Notes under the pieces: model-generated
Seen by the model: only the letters and a program-made list of their open reading frames with translations
Databases searched by the model: none
Told to the model about the DNA's origin: nothing
Source: Bursaphelenchus xylophilus
Lineage: Eukaryota; Nematoda; Chromadorea; Rhabditida; Aphelenchoididae
NCBI GenBank assembly: GCA_904066235.2
Contig: CAJFCV020000006.1
Coordinates: 7,502,001-7,566,000, forward strand
Direction: 5' to 3'
Length of the DNA: 64,000 bases
Part shown: piece after piece, positions 23,671 through 36,700 of the stretch
Layout: each line of letters begins with the position of its first letter
Position numbering within the stretch: position 1 is the stretch's first letter
Made by a program: the position numbers and the translations under genes

Positions 23671-26016
23671 TCACATCGGGGAAACATAGCTGGCAGGGAA
23701 CAGCCCTTGGAGCACTCCTTTCCGACCGTAACACCATCCCAGATCATCAGGGCCATGGAGAACTTCGAGGACCTCGCCTAGAAAACAAATATTATTTATT
23801 ATTTATATAATAATCACGTAACATGAAGAAACCTACCTTTGGCCAAGGGAATTTCGTCGTCTTCTATGGGGCAATAGTCATATAACACTTTAGCCGGTCC
23901 TCTGGGCATCTGCTGGTTCTCACTCTCGTTAGATCCATTGCTATTTCCACTATCACTCTGTGCCCGAGGTGACGGTCGTTGATACGCGTTGTTAATGATA
24001 TCTTGTGTATTGTCAGTCTGCTTCTTTTCCAACGCTAACATTGAAGTTAAGGAAGCTCCCAATCCATTCTTCTGATGTCTTTTAATCGGGGAAAAGGCAT
24101 CTCCAGATGCCTGCATTAATGCTCTGTTGGGTGTGGGCATAGGGAAGGGATCTGCGAATGGATTCTCCACAACATGTCTTGATTCTATCTCTTGATTCTC
24201 TTCTTGTTTATCATAGCAAGGGCTGGACGATTTGGTCAATGTTCGATCAAGGATAGTGATCTCTTCTTCAATACTCTCAGACTTGCGGGACAAGGAATAT
24301 CTATCAGCAGACGAACAGTCGAGACTTCTGGAGGCATGAAACGAACGGATCGATGAACCTTCACTTTCTCGCATATTCACCTTAAATAATCATACTTATT
24401 GTTAGGTCATTACAAACAATGCCCGATTCACAAACCCAGCTCTATTTTATATTATGATCCAACCATAACTGGGCTAATACTTCAGCCTTAATATAGGCGT
24501 TAAACAAAAACATTTTTGATTAAAGTAATCTCTCAAACCCAGAGCTCAATAACTGTAAAAAAAGAGGTCCCACCTGCGTGTCAGTGCTGTTCGCTCTGGC
24601 CATTTTAGGAGATTCATTCAGGTCTTTCCTGAGCTTCTTCTGTACATGACTTGTCTGCGATATCTGCTGCGAAAGTGTGGATCTCCGGTTCTCGGGATAC
24701 TTCTGGAGGGCAGATTGTCTTTCCAGACTGTGAGCAATAGTGGGAGTTCCAGGCAATTCATCTGAGGTAATCTTTTGTTTCATTAGAATGACCCCTCCGC
24801 TTTCGTCTCTTCCTTCGGATCCCTTTCCTGTTCCATTACTGGTTATTTGTCTCATTTCCGGAGTATATTCTTCGTATGTCGGGACAATTAAAGGCGATGC
24901 TACGCCAAAAAGAGCAGACCACTTCTGCAAGTCTTCTTTAATCCGATTCTCTCCGGTTGATGTGAACCTGTTGGCCAAATTGTCATGGACTTGGACAAGT
25001 CTAAAAATCAACGCATTTGAAGAATAATTCATCTAAACGCATAAAAATAATGAAGAAACATACCTGGGAGGATTCAAAAGGTCGATCAAAATTTGTTGAA
25101 ATCCGGAAAGCATTTCTAGGAGGAATCTGGCTCTCTTCACTTCCATCAGCTGACACTTCTCGAACACAAATGCCATGTTCTCATTGTAAACCGCAGAATA
25201 TCCGCTGAGCTCGGTCAATGCGTTTTTATATGCCGTTCTAGTCTTATTAACTTCTTCCTCGCATCTGGTAAGCCTTTCTTTCAATTTGTCAGTGCTCTCA
25301 TTAGCTGTTGATGCGTCTCCTTTGAGGTTAACCAGCTGTATCGCAGTTGACTTTTCGGTCCGACAAGCCGTGTAATAAGCCTTTTTGCACGACTCCATTT
25401 TCTCGAAGAGCTTTTTCCATGGTCGCTGGGCCTGTAAGCTACTAAGGTAAATAAAAAAATAACTATAAACGCTAGTTAAAAAATAGAAAAAAGAAAAAGG
25501 AAATTTCGAAATGAGTCGAATGGACCATTTTCACACCCAAAAAACCTATGCCACTATTTAACAAAAAAAATATAAATAAGCCGGGACTGGTAAACTCTTC
25601 AAAATGAAATTAAACGTTACCTTCTCAAATTCTTCGTCGATTTCTTTGGCCTCTCGAAAACCTCGAATCGTCGATTGATGGTAATTCTCCTTCCTAAACA
25701 GTTGAATTGTCTTCAATAATTCGTCCTGACATCTCTCTCGAATTTGAAGATGGACTTTTGCCAACTCCTTCGATTCGTCCATCAAATCAGACCAGAGACT
25801 CTTTATTACAGAGTCACTTAATGTTTGGTCCACATAAGTGAGCCATTTGGATTGCCATGCCTGCAGAGCTTTCCCATATTTCTGTTCAATCTCCGCTCTC
25901 TCTTTAATCATCTTGGAGAATTCATCAAGATGGTCAGATCCATCCTTTATTCGTTTTATATTCGCCTTATATCCGCCAACTTCCCAAAATATGGGGTCCG
26001 ACCTTGTGGCGGTCAT
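23671..26016 (-). CDS. sdpn-1: syndapin/PACSIN, F-BAR and SH3 protein
   Basis: Syndapins link membrane curvature to dynamin, WASP and EHD proteins in endocytosis and recycling. Five exons fit in phase: 25621-26016, 25064-25431, 24574-25000, 23837-24380 and 23671-23777, giving 613 residues. The F-BAR domain spans about residues 1-300 and opens FWEVGGYKANIKRIKDG with ERAEIEQKYGKAL. A long Ser-rich linker follows and contains one NPF motif (VENPFADPFP), the expected EHD-binding site. The C-terminal SH3 domain runs from KVLYDYCPIEDDEIPLAKG through GWCYGRKG to GLFPASYV. Exon 4 starts after an AAG acceptor (TATTTAAG). It is divergent from VPS45. Confidence 0.93.
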
Positions 26017-27613
26017 GTTTGGAGTAGATCTTCGTTAGAGTAAATTTCACCAAGAACCAAAAGTTCCAATCGTCCTGAAATTCCCAAAATATCCAAGATT
26101 GGCTATCTAAAACGGAAGAAATTAGCAAACGAGTTCAGATAGCGAGATTGTGTTACTCGAATAGCTCCGAACCCAAACCCCCCTCGGAAAGAGGTAACCC
26201 GACGAGATCGAAGTGTCCGATTCGCGTTAAATCCCCCCCACCTTGCGCGCGATGGCCTTCTAGCGAGTTTTGGAATATCTGAAATCGAAGAATTGCTGAT
26301 CCTTCCGTCAAGGTGTCTCTCGAGGCATCTTGATGGCCTCGGTCAACCAAACTCGCAAAATCAACAGAGATTCGAGACAGAGACAGGGGAATACAAATAT
26401 ATTCCGGGGAGCACATGGGGTTTCAAAAAACAGAGGAGATAATATACAATCACTAAATGACCCTCTCGCTTCCAGGTGTTACTGCGATCCACAAACAAAC
26501 GCCGATAAAGATTGTTCAATATTCATCTTGAGAGGCGCTGCAGAGATGAGGAGAAAGCGCAGTGAAACAAAATAATTTTTTATTAATACGTATTCTGTTC
26601 TGTCAAGTCTAATTTCCCAAACGGAATCAGTCAGGGATGAAAGCGACGACTAAATCTTCTTTTATTGAGCAGCTTAACAAACTGTTGGGACGGAAAAATG
26701 GGCTAGCGATTAAGGAGCTCTGAAATACAGTTCGAACACTATATGCTAATGAAAACATCAATTAAGCTCCCCAAAAACGTAAAGTAGACAAGAAAGTGAA
26801 AGAACGTCTTATTCTACCAAGTACAACATTATTCGAAAACCTGTGGTCACTCCGACAAAAGACGAGCGTCTCTATTATCCAAACAAATAAGGAAACGGAG
26901 AATACAAACATCTCCATCGCTCTTCCGACCACGTGAACATGTTATAAATAAATGACCAACATTTGGCGAAGGATAGCAAAATATTCTAGGCGTCTTGTTC
27001 AGATTATCATATAAAAAACGTCCAATCACTAGTTCGAATTCAAAATATTCCAGCCCAGAGACTTAAGCAATTCAACGATATTTGCAACAGATCTCGATTT
27101 AGGTGTGTTATTCAACCAAATCAAAACACCGCTTGTAAAATTCCCCTCAGATGTATTGTAATAGAAAGTGACCAAACCTAAGAGAAAGGCCCAATTTTTT
27201 ATGAGAAACGGGAATATAAACACACTTGGAGGACCATTTTACGACAACGGACAGACATCTTCTCGCAGTCAACGATAAACAGGAATCCTGGACTAATGAA
27301 GCGGAATTATGAATCATTCTTCTCTTCTCGTAAAACAATCTATAATCCCATAAAAGTAAACAGATCAACAGTAGATGACACAGACATAAGAAACTATAAA
27401 TACATCAAAAAGTAAAACTACCAACACAAAATAAGAAAAATTATCGTTTTCGAAGAAAAACATTTCCGTCGAAATTTTGTAGAATTTCGTTTCATGTTTT
27501 TTGAACAAAATGCCACGCCGCCAAAATATCGGAAAAATATCGCATCGGGACGATAAATACACGTTCTCTGGAAAATCATTTTATTCTTCGAGTTTGTAAT
27601 TGATGTAGATAAC
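26017..27613. promoter_or_regulatory. shared upstream region of syndapin and VPS45
   Basis: This 1.6-kb interval separates two divergent genes and should hold both promoters. No coding exon, clear TATA box or strong repeat was identified. Confidence 0.4.
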
Positions 27614-29591
27614 ATGAATTATCTGCTAGCATGTCAGCAATACATCAACGAAATGATCCGGCTAGCCGGCCCTGGCATGAAGGTGTTACTTATGGACAAG
27701 GAGACGGTTTGTTTATTTTTATCTTTTTGTCCAGATTTTAGATGTAAAATGATATATAATCCTTGTTTAAGACTAGTCTAGTCTCTTGCTCTTTTGCTCA
27801 AACAGAAATGATGCAGAAAGAGGTGTATTTATTTGAACGAATCGATGCCAACTCTCTCCGGGAACCGATTAGATATTTGAAATGTATAGTTTTTGTTCGG
27901 CCAACTCCGGAAAATATCCAGCTTTTGGTAGAAGAGTTAAGATCTCCGAAATATGTGCAGTATTATATTTGTGAGTGTTTATTACAGTTTTAAAACTATT
28001 ACGTTCCAGTTTACTTTATTCACATCGATGTTTTTAGATTTTTCCAATATTATCTCTAAAGCTGATGTCAAACTAATTGCTGAAGCAGATGAACACGAAA
28101 CGGTAAGCACAATTCATTACGCTTATTTGATTTTTAGGTTAGAGAGATACAAGAATTCTATGCAGATATGATTCCTCTCGCACCTCACCTTGGTGTACTT
28201 GGTATTCGCGATTGTTATGAGAACGCATTCAATCTATCCACGATATTGTTCCGACGTTGCCTTCACGGCTTGGCTAGTTTGATGCTATCGTTTAGAACTA
28301 AGCCTTCGATCAGATACCAAAGAACGTCTCGAGATGCCCAGAGACTTGGGGAAGAGCTGAGTAAGCTGATTGTGAGAGAAGATGGTCTTTTCGAGGGATG
28401 CACAGAGAATACAACTTTGTTGATTATTGATAGGTCGGAAGATCCAATAACTCCTCTTCTTAATCAATGGACTTACGAAGCCATGGTCCATGAGTTGATT
28501 GGAATAACCAACAACAGAGTTGTCATGCAATCCAACGATGAAGGTCCCAAAAACCTTGTTTTAAGCGCTCAACATGATGAGTTCTACGCCAAGGTAACGT
28601 TTCTATAAAGTAACGCCTAACATTTTTTAGAATAAATACATGAACTTTGGAGATATTGGCCAAAATATCAAGGCTTTGATGAATGATTATCAGAAGAAGG
28701 CGCAGACTCATCAGAAATTAGAATCCATTAGCGATATGAAAAGATTTGTCGACCAATATCCTCAATTCAAGAAAATATCTGGTAAGCTTGGAATGGTGAA
28801 TGGAATGAGCTTTAGGTACGGTAACAAAACATGTACAAATCGTTGGCGAGTTGAGTCGACTGGTGGCGGCGGAGAACTTACTTGAGATATCCGAGCTGGA
28901 ACAAAGTTTGGTGGCGACCGGAGATCATTCTTCTCATTTACAGCAGCTGAAAACACTTCTGGAAAATCCCAAGACATCTGATTTGGTGGGGTATAGTTTG
29001 TTTTCTTTATTTTATTCTTTAGAATGCATTACGTCTTGTCATGTTATATCAACTTCGATATGAGAACATCCAGAATTCAATGGAATCTTTAACTAACTTG
29101 TTGAAGAAAAGAGGTGCGTCAGCTAAGGAGATTGCATCAATCAGGACACTTGTTAATTTTGCCGGCCTAAAGAAAAGACAAAATGATCTTTTTGGAGACC
29201 AAAGTGCCATGGAGATGACCAAGAAATTCATCAAAGGATTGAAAGGCGTAGAGAATGTTTTCACCCAGCATGAACCATTGATTTGTCGACTAATCGAGGG
29301 AATCGCGAGAGAAAGGTTGTCTGAACAGAAGTACCCGGTGGTTGAGACGACCCGACAAGGGTAATTACGACAGCAGTCCCAGTTACCTCGTATTTTATTT
29401 ACAGAAATCGGTCGGAAAATATCGTTGTATTTATAATCGGTGGAACAACCTATGAAGAATCGACGGCCGTGCATAATCTTAATATGAAGAGGTTACAAAC
29501 TTCTCATCCTCGTGTTCTGTTGGCTTCAAACTATGTTCATAATACCAAGAGTTATATGGATCAGTTGTTCAATTTGACAGGACACTTGTGA
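27614..29591 (+). CDS. vps-45: VPS45, Sec1/Munc18 vesicle fusion protein
   Basis: VPS45 binds syntaxins of the Tlg2/STX16 type and controls SNARE assembly in endosome and Golgi traffic. Eight exons fit in phase: 27614-27706, 27772-27970, 28038-28102, 28138-28593, 28631-28781, 28816-28985, 29023-29360 and 29405-29591. Family blocks are [59 protein letters not shown]-like [23 protein letters not shown] and [12 protein letters not shown] near the end. Length is about 552 residues, usual for VPS45. Intron 1 must end at TTTAAG (27771) to restore the conserved DKETTS block, so it uses an AAG acceptor with a GTTTGT donor. Confidence 0.94.
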
Positions 29592-30767
29592 TATTCCTCT
29601 AGTCTCACTTATTTTAACATATATTATATCTCGATTCTATTTATTTTGTAAAGCAGATAAACCGTGCCCGACCATTAATTAAGAGCAGATGCCATTATGG
29701 GCAGATCTCAAACATAAGGATGGTGACATAGTACAAATCAAATCGGGTTTCGTGGCCAGAGACCACCATTTCTTGTCTTTTAGGATATTCTGAGCAGAAA
29801 AAAATCTTCACGGGGAGAGAGCAGAAATTTGCGCAATGTTACGCAATTTGAGAAACTCTTGCATCATACACTGTTTTTATCATGTAGTACTGTTAAAAAG
29901 TAATCCTTTGAAATCTTTCTAACAATAAGAGTACTTGATTCAGGGGTTTTCGAGGGTGCTGTTTTCATAAATCAAGTTAATTTTTTTCTCTTCATAGTAC
30001 TGTATAGTACTACTAGATACACTGTGAAAAAAGTGAAAATTTGGCCTTTAGGCGCTAATGGTGTTTTTGTTGTGCGTAGTACTCTTAAAAACACGTTTTG
30101 AAGACATGGTACTATATAGTAGAGTGCCTGCTACCGCGTGAATTGTAACCCGCTACATAACAGCCCATCTGCGTTGACGAGAGCCTGCTTTAACCTTTTA
30201 GAGCATTGCAAAAAATGATTATGCTGTATAAAAAAAGAAGATTTTCTGATATCAATGCATGAAACAATGCAATCATCTTCTGCACTGTGCAAGGGACACC
30301 CCAAAAGTTGCTCTTTAATAATCTGTACCGTCTGTCGCTGATCCTCAAGTGCGCAAATAATTTTTTAAGTGCATGGAACACCGTCGTATAGTGCTGGACA
30401 AAATGTTGCAAGTGACAGCCGAAAAGAGCCTATTTCAAGGTGCAAAGAGAACTTTTGTTTTCTCACAGTACGCGTCGCCGATTTCAGTCCGGCGACTATC
30501 CGGAAGGACTAGTACACTAGTTCATATTGGTGCCAAATACACATTTATACTGACAACCAAAAAAATTACAGTAGTTTTTAAAGTGCGGTTATAATTTTGT
30601 CCAGCACCTCATATCCCACCACGAAAACAAACAAAAAACGATGAGAAATTTTTTTGATTTCCACTTGGCTAGTGGAAATTAATTTTAATTTTTCTTTCCA
30701 TGAAGACAAGTCTGCATAAATTCGTGTTGTAAAATACTTCGTGTAAAAATCTTTCTTTTTAGAAGTG
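29592..30767. other. intergenic region with AGTACT-rich repeats
   Basis: Between 29880 and 30125 the word GTACT recurs at least six times, often within the palindrome AGTACT. The sequence resembles decayed foldback DNA. A 14-base inverted repeat element at 30391-30607 is listed separately. TTTCTTTTTAG directly upstream of 30768 could be a trans-splice acceptor for RPN2. Confidence 0.45.
30391..30607. mobile_element. small inverted-repeat element (MITE-like)
   Basis: A 217-base segment begins GTGCTGGACAAAAT and ends ATTTTGTCCAGCAC, a perfect 14-base inverted repeat. The ends resemble those of Tc1/mariner-type elements. A TA lies directly left, but the right flank is CT, so a TA duplication is not intact. 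No coding frame lies inside. Confidence 0.55.
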
Positions 30768-33700
30768 ATGACCACCTTCTTGTTGCAACAATGGAAGAAC
30801 CGTGTTGGGGGACCTCAGGATCCAAGTAAGTCGTTTCATTTTCGAAACGAACATTATTATTTCAGTCTGATGATATGACTTTTCAGCTCCATTTATGCTC
30901 GCCTTGGCCAGTGAGAAAACCTCTTCTCAGGAGAAGGAATTTATTATAAATGCCTTCGATGATTGGGATATTCTGACTTCTACTTGGTTTGAAGTTGCAG
31001 ATTATCTATCTATTATTGAACGTCTAGCTGAAGATAACAGCTTTAAAGAACGACAGCGAGCTTTCCTTTTAGCATCGAAGGTGGCTTATTGTCTTGGAGA
31101 TTACAACTCAGCTCTCCAATTGGCTTTGAATGCCGGAGAATTGTTTAGTCTGACCCCCAGAAAAGCCTCTTTGCTTCTTGGACCTCAAGATGATCTGGTA
31201 ATATTTGCCCTTGATTATAGTATTGTTGTTTAGTATGTGGATAAGATTGTGGAGCAAGCTCTGGATGAGTACAAGGTGTCCAGACGGACCGGGGTAATGG
31301 TGAATTCTTCATTAGAGGCCTTGATCAATCGTATCTTTGAAAAGACGTTGGCCAATCGCGAGTATCGTTTTGTGATTGGTCTCGCTTTGGATACCAGAAG
31401 GATCGACATGATGGAACGTGCTGTTAAGGCTGCGGAAGACCAAACTTCGGTTCTCACCGAGACCGTTGGAAAGATCTTGGAATCTCAATTAGATCGCAAG
31501 TTTAGAGGCCAGGCGCTTGATTCTGTCTTCCGTTTGTTCTCGGAAATGAAAGAGCCAGACTTCGTGAGCATGTGTCAATGCTTGATCAAATTGGAGAAAC
31601 CGGAAGATGTTTCTGGAATTCTGAGGAGACTGTTGGCTAATAATGTAAGATATGGCGTTTATATAATTTTATTGCCATGTAGAACGAACTGTTGGCCTTC
31701 CAAATTGCTTTCGATTTGTACGAAAATGCCAGTCAGCAATTTATCCGGGAGATCGAAAAGGCTTTAATTCCTGAGTCTAAGCAGGAAACCTCTGAATCTA
31801 ATGGAAATGAGGCGACAGAGGAAAGTACCTCTTCAGATACCTCCAGTGAGGATGCCACATCAACAACTGCATCGTGAGTTTTGTTAAATAATATGTCAGG
31901 AATTAAAATTTACCTGTGACTGCTTTTATTTTTTAGATATGATTCTTTGACCGATAGACTAAAGAGAATTCTGAGAGGAGAGGAAACAATTAAGCATCAC
32001 ATGCAGTTCTTGATCAAAAACAATCACACCGATATGCTTATTCTGAAGCAAATAAAGGATTCGGTTCGTACGGCTTCTACTCACAACGGTACTGTGATTG
32101 CAAATGGACTTATGCATGTCGGAACTACTTGTGATGACTTTTTAAGAGACAACCTCGAATGGATTTCTAAGGCTACGAATTGGAATAAGTTCAATGCTGT
32201 GGCTACTTTGGGATTAATCCATAGAGTAAGCTTTGTATGAGGATTATATTTCAGTTTTATTTTATTTTTTACGCCTTTTAATTTCAGGGACACGAATCAA
32301 ACGCTTTGAAATTGCTCGACCCATATCTTCCCAAAGGAGATGTCGATCAGTTCGGATACAAGGAGGGAGGATCTCTTTATGCCTATGGTCTGATCCATGC
32401 CAATCACGGATCACCTGATGCTATCACCTACCTCCGAGATCAACTGACAAAGGCCGCTACTGCATCCGTTAGACACGGAGCCTGTCTTGGTTTGGGGTTG
32501 GCGGCATTGGCTACTCATGACGAAGCTATCTATCAACAACTACGTGACACCCTTTACCAAGATGATGCTGTCACTGGCGAGGCGGCAGGAACTGCTATGG
32601 GCTTGGTTATGGCGGCTTCAATGAACCAGCAAGCCTTTAATGACATGAAGACATATGTAACTGAAACCCAACACGACAAGATCCAGAGAGGATTGAGAAC
32701 TGGAATTGCCATGTTGGCCTACGGAAGAATGGAAGAAGCTGAGCCGTGGGCTGAAGAGTTGTTGGAAAACAAATCGAACGCCATTCTGCGACAGACTGGA
32801 GTTTGTATGTTGGCTATGGCTTATGCTGGTTCTGGGAAGGCTGATGTGGTCAGAAGACTTTTATCCAAAGTGGCAGCCGACCCCAACCACGATGTTAAGA
32901 GGTTTGCAGTCATTGCCGTTGGATTCGTATTGAGCAAGTGAGTGGTTTTATAAATTTATTAGGTTAGCGTTTTGTATAACAGAATTATGACCGGTAGGAA
33001 ATATAGGAAGGCGTTCTCCTAAAAAGAAGTTATTAAGCCAAATCGCAGAAAGAAATTGGGCTAAGGTTTGACTTACTGTGGACTATTAGTATCCGAGTTT
33101 CGTCGTGTTTTCGGGTAGTCGACACTCAAACGTCTCTGAATTGTCACCTCATCATGGCTATGTTGTGTTCGCAGTTGGTGTCTTTGTTTTTGGTCATTTT
33201 TATTGGGCACACAGAGAGTTGTTGTCGTACTAAGTGAATTATTTCCGTTGAGGGCAGCCACACTTTCTTTGTGTTGATACGATTTCTCCATACATGACCT
33301 AAATTGTCTATGGTTAATGAATATAGAGATAAAACGAAAAGCATGTTTTCGGGGCCGAAGCGTTTTTTGTTCAGCTGGGCCCTTCAATGCTTACCATGTG
33401 GGGTCCGTCGCGAGGTATACTTGACTTCTGGTGTATGTATTCTCTACTCCAGAAGATAGACATTTGCACTTGATGATCTTGATAAACGCTTCTCGGAAAC
33501 GTCTGTTGAAAATTGTGTAGATTACTGGGTTCAAAGTGCTACTCAAATAGCCTAGCCAGAGAATAATCGACCCAATTCTGGGAGGCACAGAACAGGTGCT
33601 TCCACAGAATCCCAGAGTGAAATTCATGATGAAAAACGGAGTCCAGCATGTAAAGAAACAAGTAAAAACCACTGCTAACACTCGGCTCGCCTTGTGTTCG

Positions 33701-36700
33701 TTGGCTAGCTCAGTGCTTGTCGTTATCTCTTGGTTCTTTTTTCGAATAATCTGAAGGTGATTTCGAAATCGGTTGAATTGAGTTGTTATCCTTGTTGATC
33801 TCCTTTGGATCTTTTCGCTGATAGTTTTCCTTGATTCTTTATATTGATCATCATTGTCGTTGTTTATTTTGAATTGATCGATGAGTGGATCGGCTTCGTT
33901 TTCTTGGGCTTTCCTCTCAGAATCCGAGATATTTTTGTTTTTAATTGAATCTTGTCTGTTCGTAATTGATGTCTTTGCCAAGGGTGACATTTCCAATGCT
34001 CCTTTTCTTTGTCCTTTCCTCTGGGTGCCATTGACCGACTCGGCTCCGTTTATTGAGGCGGAGCTCGCGCCGCCGATTTGTCTGGAATTGGCGAATTTAA
34101 TGTTGTTGAATGGGCTTACCGGGTCTTGGCCGTTCTCTTTTTGCTCATGATGGTTCGTCTGAGTCCTTGATTAAACCCATCAACTGGTTTGAGAGCCAAT
34201 GTGCTTGCTTGTTTGTTTAACAATTGGGTGGTCTTTGTGAACGTGACAGTCATGATAATAAATGGGATCAGAAATGCCAAGATGGAGCCATATATCATGT
34301 AATGTTGGCTTCTAATAGTGCATACATTGTCATGCAGTATAGTAGAGGGGTCATGGAAGGCAAGGACAGCTAATGGGCTGGATATAATTATGGTTCCAAT
34401 CCATACAAAACATATTTTAATAGCGACCACGGTCCTGGACTTATTGCGATTCTTGAGCGGCCGAGAGATACCCAAGTATCTATCCAATGAAATCACTGAT
34501 ATGTGTACAATACTCGCAGAACATAAAAATACATCGGCGTATGTATAAACAAAGCAAAGCCAGAAACTCCACTTCCACATCCCTTGTTGAACTTCAACCA
34601 ATATGGCCAAAGGCATGACAATGCTACATACAAGTAGATCTGCCATCGCTAAAGATAATAGGAAATAGTTGGTCACATTTTGAAGCCGTCGGTCCATTCC
34701 GATCGCGATACAAACCATGAGGTTACCAAAGAAGCCAACGGCACAAAAGAATGGCAACACAAGAAGGGCTGCAACATTATGTTTGTTAGCTTGGATTGGA
34801 TCCATAATCACATCAAGTGACCGCAAGAATGGATTTCTGAATAGCGAAGTCGAGAACTAGCCATAATATTGAAAAGTAATTGGTCTGAGAATCGTCAGAT
34901 CTGATCTTTTTGTTCTGGAATCGGATGGGATCTGGGCAAACCGGCGGCCTTGAAACTTTTAAATCACCATCTTTTCTCCATTCCAAGGTCGGCCAGGACT
35001 AAACTGGTGGCTCTGAAATCATAATAAAAATGAAAATTTTGGTTATTAAAGAGCGGTTTTGCACGAAAAATGGGTTTTCACGCCCAAAAAACATTCCTCC
35101 GGCTCCACTCCCCCGGAACGCATTGTGAGTGAAGAATTCGAAGATTTGATAAGCGAAGGGAAGGCCAGACGCGGCCAGGAAGTTACTTGAATATGAAAAT
35201 ATGAAAAATGATCGAAGAGCGATGACTGTACTTCAAAACGCAACTTTCTGCTTAATGTAAAAACGTCATAGGACACGAAAAAGATTTTGTTACTACGAGA
35301 CTTTGATCTGGAAGATTTGTGAGAAAAAATGGAAGCCGCTCTCAGATTTCTGAACGGCTTCATGAATGGGGACGCGAGAGGCAAGAAGAAAGATCGGTCT
35401 GCCCTCATCTCACCCAGCATCGCTTTTGAACTCCACGTTTTGTCTTAAAGCGGGGCGTTCATTGCCTCGGGATTCTTTGTCTGAACCCACGAAATCCTCG
35501 CGCCTTAAGATTCCCTCAGGCTTCTTCATAGGCCCCATTCTGTCGCTTGAGACTGGAACGCTAAGCAACGGACCGGAAAAGAATTGCCCCGTCACCGGTG
35601 ATGCACCTAAAGGAGTTTCTTTGTGTCCGACGCTCTCAAATCTTGTTAAGATTTGAGCTCTTAGCCACTATTTATTTCTTGTATTTTGGAAGAATACAGC
35701 GCGCCGAGATATGAGTTCTATGAACGTTTGGCCTAAAACTAAATCTCTTATTTTCAGCGATCCGGAGCAATGCCTCAGTTACACTGGCATGCTGGTCGAG
35801 CACTTTAATGGCCATGTTCGTTACGGTGCCGCCATAGCTTTGGGCCTTTCTTGTGCTGGAACGGGTCATAAGGTAAGTATAGGAAGATAACTCATATCCG
35901 CAAAATTTTTGGGAACGAGAAAAGGAAATGGGTTATGGGAGGCTTGAATGACTGGCCAATAACCGTGATGGCCAATTGTTATGATGAAGGGCGGCTGATG
36001 GTGATAAGAATGCTTATTAAAAACGCATAAATCCTAGTTTATGTGAGAAAATGAGCGGCGCTGAAAGGTCAGAGAAGCCTGTGATTTGAGGCTGACTTCT
36101 AGCACGGCCTGCCTGAAAGGCTTAATCTAGGAATTAGTTATTGGCACATTAACTCTACGACCGCCAAAGGCATTTCCCGAGAATGACTTTGAGCCATGAA
36201 CGGGGGTCTCCTTTTTTGAGTTTTTTCCACCCCTTGAGGCGGATAAATCAATGAAACAGCCAGGCCCGCACATAAAGTCCGTGATTAGTGGCTACTGCAA
36301 AATTGCGGTGCACCACGCCCATTCATTCACCAGTGTTGATGAAATCCATGAGGCAAAAGGTACGAGCGCGACGAACATTTGTGAATAAACAAGTGAGGTC
36401 ACGTATAGAACATTATACGACCTTTCCACTACACATCAGATCCGGCTAAAATTGATGTAACTATAAGGTGTTCCCACGCCTTTTCGACCTGTCCAACTTT
36501 GTGTTTGCTTTTATATATCCACGTGAACTTGGAGTCGAATAATAGTGATATAATTTCAGGGAGCTATTAGTGTCTTGGAGCCTTTATTGTCAGCCAAAGA
36601 GAACTTTGTTCGGCAAGGTGCGGTTATTGCGTTGTCCTTTGTTTTGATTCAACAGACCGAGGCAGCATGCCCGAAAGTTGCCGAGTTCAGGAAAACAATT

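Noticed and set aside
29880..30125. AGTACT palindromes as a regulatory operator array
   Set aside because: Spacing and flanks are irregular and the area resembles decayed inverted-repeat DNA, so no specific function is supported.
35366..35656. 96-codon plus-strand frame in RPN2 intron 6
   Set aside because: It lacks phase-matched splice sites to RPN2 exons 6 and 7, which join directly through the conserved NDPEQCLS block.
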